DNA of 12,629 nucleotides from Lachnospiraceae bacterium (GTDB lineage Bacteria > Bacillota > Clostridia > Lachnospirales > Lachnospiraceae). Made by a program: the position numbers and the translations under genes. Below the pieces are notes generated by a model. It was not told the DNA's origin, searched no databases, and saw only the letters and a program-made list of their open reading frames with translations. Every line of letters starts with the position of its first letter. The first letter of the stretch is position 1. The stretch is from NCBI GenBank assembly GCA_900751995.1, contig CAADTP010000074.1:1-12629 (forward strand), read 5' to 3'. This document shows positions 1-6,792 of this stretch, piece by piece.

Positions 1-99
1 ACACGCGGGGATAGCCTGTTTTAGCTTTGCCCTAAAGGGTAATCGAGCAGGAAGCCCCCACTTCAAAATCGTAAGATTTAAGTGGTGGGAGCATGTCAC
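1..99 (+). mobile_element. Right end of an IS200/IS605-family (tnpB-type) element, partial
   Basis: The first 99 bases have the layout of the right end of IS200/IS605-type elements. A terminal hairpin has CCACTT (58-63) pairing with AAGTGG (80-85) and CCC pairing with GGG (87-89) across a one-base bulge. Inside it, AAATC pairs with GATTT around a GTAA loop (66-79). It ends in GCATGTCAC, after which the flanking host DNA begins. Frame 1 reads T-R-G-D-S-L-F then TAG (22-24), which could be the last codons of tnpB, but this is too short to prove. The tnpB gene itself would lie left of the window on the same strand. The family call rests on remembered resemblance of the GCCCCCACTT...AAGTGGTGGGA terminal hairpin to clostridial elements; the exact last base is uncertain by a few nucleotides. 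Confidence 0.72.
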
Positions 100-116
100 G
101 ACTTAAACATATCTAT
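1..116 (+). ncRNA. Probable TnpB omega-RNA (3' scaffold plus guide segment)
   Basis: In tnpB elements the RNA from the 3' end of the gene and the right end acts as a guide scaffold for the TnpB nuclease, and the bases just past the element serve as the guide. Here the scaffold would hold a hairpin closed by CCTG (15-18) and CAGG (48-51). An inner CCCT-AA-AGGG stem (30-39) lies within it, followed by the terminal hairpin at 55-89. GGGG (7-10) could pair with CCCC (55-58) as a pseudoknot, in competition with the base of the terminal stem. The guide would start at about 100 (GACTTAAACATATCTA) and lies in the leader of the ROK gene. The start of the RNA is outside the window, so the 5' limit is arbitrary. 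Confidence 0.55.
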
Positions 117-140
117 AATTACTTTTATCAGGAGAATCTC

Positions 141-1274
141 ATGAGTGAAAAAGGATTAACCACCATCAATTTAAAAAAAATAAACCGCTCCAAGGTTTAC
201 CAATATATATACAAAACACACCAGACTTCCAAAATGCAGATCGTCCAGGATCTTCAGATGGGGCTTTCCACCGTAAGCCAGAACCTGAACCTGCTGGAAA
301 AAGAAGGGCTTATTGACAGAAACGGATATTTTGATTCCACGGGCGGAAGGAAGGCACAGGCCATCCAGATTGCCTCGGATTTTCGAATTTCCATTGGCAT
401 CGGGATCCTGAAAAACATGTTCCATATCACAGCCATTGACTTATATGGAAATGCTTTTTATACAGAAACCATTGCTCTTCCCTATTCCAACACAGAAGAG
501 TATTACAGACAGCTGACCAATAAAATACGGGAATTCATCGCAGAGAATCACTATCCGGAAGAAAAGATTCTGGGCGTTTCCATCGCCACACAGGGGATCA
601 CTTCTCCGGATAATTCCACTGTGATCTATGGAAACATCATGAACAATACCGGAATGAAGCTGGAGGATTTTTCCCGGCATCTTCCTTACCCCTGTCATCT
701 GGAACATGATTCCAAATCCGCCGCTTTTCTGGAGCTGTGGAATCACCCGGAGCTCGACAGTGCTGTCGTGTTCCTTCTGAACCGAAACCTGGGCGGTGCC
801 ATTATCACCAATCATCAGATCCATCAGGGAAGCTCCATGCACAGCGGAACCCTTGAGCATATATGCGTGAACCCTGACGGCCCTTTATGCTACTGCGGAA
901 ACCGTGGCTGTCTGGAGACCTACTGCTCTGCCAATGCTCTGGAACAGTCTGCCGGGATGCATGTGAAGGAATTTTTCCCGCTGCTCCGCGAAAAAAAATC
1001 CCCCCAGCATGCTGAGCACTGGGAAGATTACCTGAACCATCTGGCCTTTGCCATGAAAAACCTGAACTTGATCATCGATGCGCCGATCATCATCAGCGGA
1101 TATCTGGCACCTTATTTTACGGAAGAAGACATCACTTATCTGCTGGAACACATCAACACAGGCGCACCCTTTACCCTGGATAAAGATCAGATTCTGGTCG
1201 GTACCCACGGACAGTATACACCTGCCATTGGTGCAGCTTTATATTATGTAGAAAAATTTATACAGAGCGTGTGA
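141..1274 (+). CDS. ROK-family transcriptional regulator
   Basis: A 377-residue protein with an N-terminal winged helix (about residues 15-65; recognition region around QMGLSTVSQNLNLLEKEGL, then wing residues near 60-72). A ROK domain follows, from about residue 80 to the end. The ROK zinc motif is intact: H240 followed by C250-x-C252-GNRG-C257-LE. The ATP-binding DxGGT motif of sugar kinases is absent near residue 85, and the usual END-N motif is changed to HDSKSAA (189-195). This points to a sugar-responsive DNA-binding regulator (XylR/NagC type) rather than a kinase. ATG 141 is chosen because AGGAGA (130-135) sits 5 nt upstream. An in-frame ATG at 93 lies inside the insertion-element end, has no good ribosome site, and would add 16 residues unlike the family. 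It is transcribed away from the element and convergent with udk. Its target sugar genes are not in the window. Confidence 0.9.
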   Translation: MSEKGLTTINLKKINRSKVYQYIYKTHQTSKMQIVQDLQMGLSTVSQNLNLLEKEGLIDRNGYFDSTGGRKAQAIQIASDFRISIGIGILKNMFHITAIDLYGNAFYTETIALPYSNTEEYYRQLTNKIREFIAENHYPEEKILGVSIATQGITSPDNSTVIYGNIMNNTGMKLEDFSRHLPYPCHLEHDSKSAAFLELWNHPELDSAVVFLLNRNLGGAIITNHQIHQGSSMHSGTLEHICVNPDGPLCYCGNRGCLETYCSANALEQSAGMHVKEFFPLLREKKSPQHAEHWEDYLNHLAFAMKNLNLIIDAPIIISGYLAPYFTEEDITYLLEHINTGAPFTLDKDQILVGTHGQYTPAIGAALYYVEKFIQSV

Positions 1275-1301
1275 ATACAGGCAGCTTCACCTGAACCGCT
1301 C

Positions 1302-1379
1302 AAAAAAGCATGTCATACACAGCCAGACGGATATAACTTGATCCGCTCTGTCCTAAGCTAAGGTATGACATGCTTTTTT
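1302..1379. terminator. Bidirectional intrinsic terminator between ROK gene and udk
   Basis: AAAAAAGCATGTCATAC (1302-1318) is a perfect 17-bp inverted repeat of GTATGACATGCTTTTTT (1363-1379). The stem ends in T runs on both strands. It lies between two convergent genes and starts 27 bases after the ROK stop and ends 11 bases before the udk stop, so it can end both transcripts. The 44-base loop holds a second hairpin, CAGA-CGGAT against ATCCG-CTCTG with one bulged base, giving a nested structure. Confidence 0.88.
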
Positions 1380-1390
1380 TATTTTACTTA

Positions 1391-2011
1391 TTATTTTTTC
1401 AGTTCTTTCAGCAGCTGCCCGATCTTTGACACAAACAGATCAAAGGCCACATTATTCTTACCGCTGTTGATCACAATATCTGCTTTCGCCCGTGTAGGCT
1501 CCACATACAGATAATGCATCGGTTTTACTGTGGTAAGATACTGATCGATGATTCCGTTTAAATCCCGTCCACGTTCCTCCACATCTCTGGAGATCCGTCT
1601 TAAGATCCTCTCATCTGCATCTGCTTCCACATAAACCTTGATATCCAGAAGATCTCGGATACGGGGATCTGCAAGAAGCAGGATTCCTTCTACCAGAATG
1701 ACCGGTCTTGGTTCGATCTTCAGCACTTTGTCGGAGCGGTTGTGCTGACTGTAATCGTATACCGGACATTGGATGGTTTTGCCCTCCTTGAGTTCTTTGA
1801 GATGCTCGACCAGAAGATCGGTTTCCAGTGAATCCGGGTGATCGTAATTCACCTTCACACGTTCTTCAAAAGGAATTCCGTCCTGTCTGCGGTAGTAATT
1901 ATCATGATAGATCACCACCACATCGTCTCCGAAATGCTTCTTCAGTCTGTTTGTAAATGTAGATTTGCCGGAACCTGATCCTCCGGCGATCCCGATAATA
2001 ATACTTTCCAT
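1391..2011 (-). CDS. udk: Uridine kinase
   Basis: A 206-residue cytosolic enzyme that phosphorylates uridine and cytidine to UMP and CMP with ATP or GTP in pyrimidine salvage. The P-loop GGSGSGKST is at residues 10-18. The YHDNYY segment (35-40) and the following NYDHPDSLE stretch form the nucleoside-binding part of the family, and PVILVEGILLL is the second conserved core strand. The length matches bacterial Udk (about 205-213). The frame is open for 98 more codons upstream, but those residues are unlike the family. ATG 2011 with AGAGG about 10 nt upstream on the coding strand fits the family start MESIIIGIAGG. It lies 175 bp after metF on the same strand, with a hairpin between them, and ends at the bidirectional terminator. 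Confidence 0.95.
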   Translation of the reverse strand: MESIIIGIAGGSGSGKSTFTNRLKKHFGDDVVVIYHDNYYRRQDGIPFEERVKVNYDHPDSLETDLLVEHLKELKEGKTIQCPVYDYSQHNRSDKVLKIEPRPVILVEGILLLADPRIRDLLDIKVYVEADADERILRRISRDVEERGRDLNGIIDQYLTTVKPMHYLYVEPTRAKADIVINSGKNNVAFDLFVSKIGQLLKELKK

Positions 2012-2103
2012 CGTCTCTTTACCTCTTAATCTAGAATTCTTCCGCTGTGGATCCCGCAGGCTTCCCGAAGAGTTTTTCCGTATAAAGAAGCTTTTTCTTA
2101 CAC

Positions 2104-2155
2104 AAAAGCTGCCCGGTCGGTGTGCATCTCCTGCATCCGGTTCCGGACAGCTTTT
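2104..2155 (-). terminator. Hairpin between metF and udk, probable terminator or attenuator
   Basis: AAAAGCTG (2104-2111) pairs perfectly with CAGCTTTT (2148-2155). After one mismatch the stem continues CCGG (2113-2116) with CCGG (2143-2146). On the minus strand the stem ends in TTTT and then GTGTAAG, so the U tract is short and partly inside the stem. On the plus strand a TTTTTT run lies a few bases beyond. It lies 32 bases after the metF stop in the direction of transcription, so it may end or reduce transcription from the rnfC2-metV-metF operon into udk. Confidence 0.6.
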
Positions 2156-2186
2156 CTGGTTATTTTTTATAAAGCAATCGTTCTGA

Positions 2187-3065
2187 TCAGATCTCAGCCT
2201 GCTCAAGAAGTGCCGGGATCTTGGATTCCCATCCAAGTGCCATGATATGTACACCCTGGCAGTATGGCTTACACTCTTTGATGATACGTGCAGCGATCTC
2301 AACACCTGTGATACCAGCTTTTGTCTTCTCTTTGTCTGCTTTCAGTTCCTCGATCATCTCATCCGGAACATGAATGCCGGCAACGTTGTTGTTCATGAAC
2401 TTAGCCATTCCAGCAGACTTCGGAATGATGATACCAACCTGTACCGGTTTTCCGAACTGTTTTGCTTTTTCCATGAATTTGATGAATTTCTCCGGCTCAA
2501 ATACAGCCTGTGTCTGGAAGTAGTCTGCACCTGCGGCAACTTTTCTTTCCATCTTTGCAAGCTGAGCGTCAACGGAATCGCTGCATGGAGATACAACGGC
2601 ACCTTTGGAGAATTTCGGAGGCTCACCAACCAGCTGGTTTCCACCAAGGTCTACACCGGACTCAAGAAGCTGTACTGTATGAAGAAGAGATACAGAATCA
2701 AGATCAAATACCGGTTTTGCCTGTGGATGGTCGCCCATCTTTGTGTGGTCACCTGTGAGGCAGAGGATATTCTCGATACCAAGCATAGCTGCACTTAAAA
2801 GATCAGACTCCAGTGCGATACGGTTTCTATCACGGCATGCCAGCTGGAAGATCGGGTCCATTCCTGCATCTTTGAGGACTTTACACATTGCAAGAGATCC
2901 AAGACGCATTACTGAAGACTGGTTATCTGTTACATTAACTGCATGAACACCTTTCAGGTAAGTTTTGGCTTCTTCTACCAGCTCATCTACATGGATCCCT
3001 TTTGGCGGTCCTACTTCAGCAGAAACTACAAATTCACCACGGTCGAATAATTCTTTCATTTTCAT
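2187..3065 (-). CDS. metF: Methylene-tetrahydrofolate reductase, catalytic subunit (acetogen type)
   Basis: A 292-residue flavin-dependent TIM-barrel enzyme that reduces 5,10-methylene-THF to 5-methyl-THF in the methyl branch of the Wood-Ljungdahl pathway. Family signatures are visible: EVGPPKG with E17 (the equivalent of the active-site Glu), ILCLTGDHT with D106, and YFQTQAVFE with Q186. The frame extends to ATG 3086 (MIGAKYN...), but no ribosome site precedes it. GGAG (3077-3080) lies 11 nt before ATG 3065, which gives the usual start MKMKELF. The gene is last in a set with metV and rnfC2, the arrangement of the heterotrimeric NADH-oxidising reductase of Acetobacterium woodii. That context, rather than the sequence alone, indicates a role in acetogenesis besides methionine synthesis. 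An 84-nt gap separates it from metV. Confidence 0.93.
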   Translation of the reverse strand: MKMKELFDRGEFVVSAEVGPPKGIHVDELVEEAKTYLKGVHAVNVTDNQSSVMRLGSLAMCKVLKDAGMDPIFQLACRDRNRIALESDLLSAAMLGIENILCLTGDHTKMGDHPQAKPVFDLDSVSLLHTVQLLESGVDLGGNQLVGEPPKFSKGAVVSPCSDSVDAQLAKMERKVAAGADYFQTQAVFEPEKFIKFMEKAKQFGKPVQVGIIIPKSAGMAKFMNNNVAGIHVPDEMIEELKADKEKTKAGITGVEIAARIIKECKPYCQGVHIMALGWESKIPALLEQAEI

Positions 3066-3149
3066 ATTATACTTTGCTCCAATCATTATAAATTTGGGGT
3101 ATTGGCCGCCATGTTCCAGGCGGACAATATCATAATTTCATCAAGCTTC

Positions 3150-3770
3150 TTATTTCACTTCATCATCTGTAGCGAAATTATGGATCTGTGTCGGGCATTT
3201 CAGTGCGTCAAGGCGTCCGATCTCTTTCAGACGTCTGTAGATGCGCTCCCATCCACACTCCATGTCGCTGTCCACTTCGCATTTACCATTCTTGGAACCA
3301 CCGCACTGGCCGTTGACAAGACTCTTGGAACATGCTGTGATCGGGCAGATTCCACCGGTAAGGTTCAGATAACACTCACCGCACTGGTCACATTTATATT
3401 CCAGTGGTGTTACACCCTGGAAACCAGGTACCGGGTATGTATCGCAGGCTGCACATACCATCTTGTCTTCCAGATATTCTGCGATGGTCTGAACACCAAC
3501 GCCGCAGGAGAATACCAGAACCAGGTCAGCTTCCTGGATCTTGCTCATGTGTTTCTGGAGACGTAACTGCATATTTTCCGGATTACAGATATAATCCGTT
3601 GTCATGATCCCTGTCACATTTCCTTCAGCGGAAAGTTCCTTCTGAAGTGCAACAGCCTCTTTTTCCGGAAAACGAACTTCCTTGCATCCATGGCAGTTGA
3701 TGATAAAAACTTTCTTTCCGGCTGCCAGTGATACGATAGTTTCTTTTGCTTTTAACTGGGTAATCAACAT
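3150..3770 (-). CDS. metV: MetV, zinc/Cys-rich partner subunit of methylene-THF reductase
   Basis: A 206-residue subunit that in acetogens binds MetF and links it to its electron-input partner. It is rich in cysteines in a fixed pattern: C26-x2-C29 near the N terminus, SCGVGVQT at 88-95, then C127-x2-C130-x2-C133, C142-P, C147, C156, C164 and C172. The core CSKSLVNGQCGGSKNGKCEV (147-166) recurs almost unchanged in the upstream gene product. The start ATG 3768-3770 lies one base after the rnfC2 stop, with AAGGGGG (3781-3787) 10 nt before it, inside the end of rnfC2. This implies tight translational coupling. The Cys pattern is seen directly; the metal it binds and the bridging role come from the characterised family (MetV, DUF of methylene-THF reductase C-terminal type). 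Confidence 0.92.
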   Translation of the reverse strand: MLITQLKAKETIVSLAAGKKVFIINCHGCKEVRFPEKEAVALQKELSAEGNVTGIMTTDYICNPENMQLRLQKHMSKIQEADLVLVFSCGVGVQTIAEYLEDKMVCAACDTYPVPGFQGVTPLEYKCDQCGECYLNLTGGICPITACSKSLVNGQCGGSKNGKCEVDSDMECGWERIYRRLKEIGRLDALKCPTQIHNFATDDEVK

Positions 3771-3771
3771 A

Positions 3772-5736
3772 TCACTTCATCCCCCTTACTGCATTTTTTC
3801 CGGCTTTGATGCTGTTAATGATCGGAATCTTGGAAGAACAGATATACTGACAGCATCTGCACTCAACACAGTCCATAATGCTCATGTCTTTCATGCCCTG
3901 CCAGTTCTCTTCTTTCGCATATTTTACGAAATACAGAGGAGAAAGTTCCATCGGACATACGTCCACGCAGCGTCCGCACTTGATACATGGCTGCTCTTTG
4001 GTCTCGTCTGTATCAATGGCGATGATACCGTTGGAGCCCTTCATCATAGGTACTTCCAGAGTATTCAGAGGGAATCCCATCATAGGTCCGCCCATCTTGA
4101 CCAGAACATCGTCATCTGTAAATCCACCGCAGTAATCGATCAGCTCTTTTACGCTGGTACCGATCTTGATGATAAAGTTGCCAGGATTCTTGATCTTCTC
4201 GCCTGTTACGGTTGCAACACGCTCGATCAGCGGCATACCCTTCTGGATCGCATCGGAGATTGCTTTTACGGTACTGATATTATCTACGATAACGCCAACA
4301 TCTGCCGGAAGACCGCCGCTTGGAACCTTTCTGCCCATAACGCGCTTGATGAGAGTTTTCTCAGCACCCTGCGGGTATTTGGTTCTTGCAACAAAAACTT
4401 CCATATTTCCGATATCGGCAACTTTTTCCTGCATTAATTCGATGGCATCCTGCTTGTTATCCTCAATGACAATGATACCCTTCTCGGCACCTGTTGTCTT
4501 CAGGATCGCTTTCAGACCAAAAATAATGTCATCTGCAAACTCAAGGAGAACCTTGTGGTCTGCTGTTAAATATGGCTCGCATTCGCATCCATTGAGGAGA
4601 ATAGTATCAACTGGTTTGGCTGGTTTCAGTTTGACACAGGTTGGGAAGCCTGCACCACCCATACCAACGATTCCTGCTTCTTTTACAATCTCAATGATCT
4701 CATCCGAAGTCAGATTATCCAGGTCACCATGTGGCTGTACGGATTCGTGCAGAGTATTTTTTCCATCCGATTCAATGACAACAGCCATGACTTCACTGCC
4801 TCTTGTGCCATGCATACGTGGCTCAACGGCAACTACGGTTCCGCTTACGCTGGAGTGTACCGGTGCACTGATAAATCCGGCAGCTTCGCCGATCTTCTGT
4901 CCGACTTTTACAGTGTCGCCTACCTCTACGATCGGATTGGCAGGTGCACCAAGATGCTGGGACATGGAGATCACTACAGTCTTCGGATCCGGGAATTTCT
5001 TCAGTGCGATATGCTCGCTGAATTCCTTATGCTCTGACGGATGAACGCCGCCATAGTATCCGTTCAGTCTGTCCTCTCTGATAGACTTCACGTAATCGTT
5101 GATCACCTTGAAGTTAACCTTGGAGTAATCACGTACCTGTACCGGCTGGTTCAGGAACTCTTCCAGACGGCCCTGTTTTGCCAGTCTCTGGTAGATCTTT
5201 TCCCATGCGCAGTCCTTGTTTGGATCTACTTCACATTTACCGTTCTTCGCTCCGCCGCACTGTCCGTTCACAAGACTCTTGGAACAGTCGACGATAGGAC
5301 AGACACCTCCGGTAATGTTCAGATAGCACTGTGCACATGCATCACAGCTCTTTTTGGTAAGTGCCATGCCGTGATGACCTCTGTAGTTAAGGGTATTACT
5401 TGCTGCGATCACCGGCTTACCGGCCAGATCTGCAACAGTCTGGATACCAAGACCACAGGAGATCACAACTACATTCTCTGTACCTTCCGGCAGCAGATCC
5501 TGTAATTTTCTTTCTGTGTGCATCTTGTTGCACAGAAAATCGAATTTCGCACTGCCTGTGACGGTTTTTCCCTGCTCCGCAGCAAATTTCAGGAATTCTT
5601 CGCAATCCGGTTCGTCAACGGTCTCAAATTCCTTGAAACACTTGTTACAGGCGATTACGAACAGATTGTCCCTGCCGTTCAGCACTGATGCAAGCTCATC
5701 ACTGCTTTTCAGCTTGTACTTAGTATAGTTTTCCAA
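3772..5736 (-). CDS. rnfC2: RnfC2, NADH-oxidising electron-input subunit of the MetVF reductase
   Basis: A 654-residue soluble fusion. Residues 1-200 are a MetV-like domain with Cys positions matching MetV (C30, C33, C131, C134, C137, C146, C151, C160, C168, C176). About 225-580 is an RnfC/NuoF-like part: a barrel-sandwich lipoyl-like region near 255-325, the FMN/NADH site GIVGMGGAGFPT (355-366), and an SLBB-like stretch around 500-560. Near the end are two [4Fe-4S] motifs, C584-C587-C590-C594P and C623-C626-C629-C633. In A. woodii a protein of this build and about 71 kDa oxidises NADH for MetF. There is no membrane segment, unlike a membrane-associated Rnf complex, and no other rnf gene lies nearby. 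The start codon is TTG with AAGGAAGG 7 nt upstream. It is the first gene of the rnfC2-metV-metF set. Confidence 0.93.
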   Translation of the reverse strand: MENYTKYKLKSSDELASVLNGRDNLFVIACNKCFKEFETVDEPDCEEFLKFAAEQGKTVTGSAKFDFLCNKMHTERKLQDLLPEGTENVVVISCGLGIQTVADLAGKPVIAASNTLNYRGHHGMALTKKSCDACAQCYLNITGGVCPIVDCSKSLVNGQCGGAKNGKCEVDPNKDCAWEKIYQRLAKQGRLEEFLNQPVQVRDYSKVNFKVINDYVKSIREDRLNGYYGGVHPSEHKEFSEHIALKKFPDPKTVVISMSQHLGAPANPIVEVGDTVKVGQKIGEAAGFISAPVHSSVSGTVVAVEPRMHGTRGSEVMAVVIESDGKNTLHESVQPHGDLDNLTSDEIIEIVKEAGIVGMGGAGFPTCVKLKPAKPVDTILLNGCECEPYLTADHKVLLEFADDIIFGLKAILKTTGAEKGIIVIEDNKQDAIELMQEKVADIGNMEVFVARTKYPQGAEKTLIKRVMGRKVPSGGLPADVGVIVDNISTVKAISDAIQKGMPLIERVATVTGEKIKNPGNFIIKIGTSVKELIDYCGGFTDDDVLVKMGGPMMGFPLNTLEVPMMKGSNGIIAIDTDETKEQPCIKCGRCVDVCPMELSPLYFVKYAKEENWQGMKDMSIMDCVECRCCQYICSSKIPIINSIKAGKNAVRGMK

Positions 5737-5743
5737 TTGCTCA

Positions 5744-5751
5744 CCTTCCTT
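5744..5751 (-). promoter_or_regulatory. Ribosome binding site deciding the TTG start of rnfC2
   Basis: On the coding strand AAGGAAGG lies 7 nt before TTG (5734-5736). No in-frame ATG occurs at the conserved N terminus (M-E-N-Y-T-K-Y), so the strong site and the spacing support the unusual start codon. Confidence 0.7.
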
Positions 5752-6112
5752 ATAAAGATTATATCCTTATGATTATCTGCTCTTATCCGTTCCCTCCTTC
5801 TCTGCACTCCCAGGAAAGAAACAATAAAACCAAATAAATAAGTTCTACGTTATTTGTTCAGCCCTCCGGAAATCCCAACCACAAAAAGGCCGCAGTATTT
5901 CCTCTGACCGCTACAATAAATGTACCATAATTTGAACATATTATCCAGTTTTATTGGCTATTTTTATAAAATTATTCTATGATTTCATTCCAAAAATTTA
6001 TGGGTGTACGGATATTTGTACAATTTCTGTTATGTTACATGCGTTAGTTATATGCAACTTATATAATTTTGTTTATAAAATATCCTTTTTATGCATTGAG
6101 CATATTGCACAA

Positions 6113-6146
6113 GGATCTTACCTTTAACAGGACAGATCCGAAAGGT
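6113..6146. repeat. Interleaved inverted repeats (possible pseudoknot or terminator region)
   Basis: GGATCT (6113-6118) is complementary to AGATCC (6134-6139), and ACCTTT (6120-6125) to AAAGGT (6141-6146). The two perfect 6-bp stems are interleaved, so an RNA of either strand could form an H-type pseudoknot or switch between two hairpins. It begins 9 bases after the stop of the 174-residue gene in the direction of that gene's transcription. A minus-strand transcript reaches no U run directly after it. Confidence 0.5.
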
Positions 6147-6154
6147 GTCTTTTA

Positions 6155-6679
6155 TCATGGAGTAAGACGCTGTCCGCAATATTCACAGGTGCTCAGACGA
6201 CCTTTTATTACCTGATTCTTTGCACCGCAGCTGGGGCAGGTAACTGTAATATAGATCTTCTCATTTACGCGTCTGTTCGGTGCAGTGATCATAATATAAT
6301 TTCCTTCTCTGTCTATCTGGATATTCCGGATATATCCCCCGGCAATAAATTTTTCCAGCTTTTTCACTGCACCTTTTCCCAGTTCCTGCTCAAGCTTTTC
6401 AAATGAGACGGTATTCTGAGCATAGGATTCAAACCAGCAGGCGATTTCTCCGGCTTTTTTCTTCTTTAATGTTTTTTGTATCTCCCGGAAGGTCGGATAC
6501 AGAAACAGCAATCCAAGTATGATCTCTGTTGCTGCCATTCCCCAGCGCCCTTCACGGATATACTTCTCCGATGCGCCAATAGCTCCCAGGGAAAAAAGTA
6601 TAAAAAAGCCACAAAGAACCCATTTCAGTTTCCCCAGTATTCCTGTTTTTTTATTTTTTTCTGTCAAAAAATCACTCAT
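6155..6679 (-). CDS. Small membrane protein with two helices and a C-terminal zinc ribbon, unknown function
   Basis: I do not recognise the 174-residue family. A basic N terminus is followed by two likely membrane helices (about 18-36 and 46-62) joined by a short charged loop. A soluble part (76-135) follows, with a pattern like a small winged helix: FEKLEQELGKGAVKKLEKF, then GGYIRNIQID and a short beta pair. The C terminus is a zinc ribbon, CPSC (148-151) and CEYC (165-168). The start ATG has AGAGGAAA about 6 nt upstream. It lies 113 bp after the response regulator on the same strand with no clear terminator between, so it may be the last gene of the sensory operon. A role as a membrane-anchored partner or target of that system is only an inference. 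Confidence 0.8.
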   Translation of the reverse strand: MSDFLTEKNKKTGILGKLKWVLCGFFILFSLGAIGASEKYIREGRWGMAATEIILGLLFLYPTFREIQKTLKKKKAGEIACWFESYAQNTVSFEKLEQELGKGAVKKLEKFIAGGYIRNIQIDREGNYIMITAPNRRVNEKIYITVTCPSCGAKNQVIKGRLSTCEYCGQRLTP

Positions 6680-6792
6680 GTCTGTTTCCTCTTTCTTCTA
6701 TTATTCAAAATTTTATGATGTATTTATGAATGCTCCGTCAGCTCACGCCAAATTTCCTCTATCTGAATATGTTTCTGCATTCTGTGGATCTT

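Larger units (their letters stand above)
5737..6154. other. AT-rich intergenic region upstream of rnfC2
   Basis: This 418-bp stretch holds no convincing gene on either strand. It must contain the rnfC2 promoter and leader, but no pair of -35/-10 boxes stands out. TTGGAA, 17 bases, then TTTATA on the minus strand (around 5964-5992) is one weak candidate. A 6-bp perfect hairpin, GGAAAT (5868-5873) with ATTTCC (5897-5902), lies in the presumed leader. A second short inverted repeat, TGTAC (6005-6009) with GTACA (6018-6022), lies further up. The end nearest the zinc-ribbon gene has interleaved repeats, listed separately. Confidence 0.6.

Noticed and set aside
2012..2305. N-terminal extension of uridine kinase by 98 codons
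   Set aside because: The extension overlaps metF and the hairpin at 2104-2155, and the family start with a ribosome site is at 2011.
3066..3086. Start of metF at ATG 3086
   Set aside because: No ribosome site upstream; GGAG at 3077-3080 lies within the extra codons and serves ATG 3065.
3102..5505. Several long open frames on the plus strand opposite metV and rnfC2 (for example 4166-5044 and 5041-5505)
   Set aside because: They are antisense to genes with clear family motifs, have no good ribosome sites, and their translations look like nothing known.
5758..5763. Perfect TATAAT on the minus strand just before rnfC2 as its promoter
   Set aside because: It is only about 22 bases from the start codon, which would place the RNA start at the ribosome site, and no -35 box lies 17 bases upstream.
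5741..5940. Tetrahydrofolate riboswitch in the rnfC2 leader, suggested by the folate pathway
   Set aside because: The conserved core of that riboswitch is not recognisable; only a simple hairpin is seen.
6724..6792. 22 sense codons in frame after the TAG stop of the response regulator, possible read-through or small ORF (MQKHIQIEEIWRELTEHS)
   Set aside because: An open run of this length is common by chance, the regulator already has full family length, and no ribosome site precedes the internal ATG.
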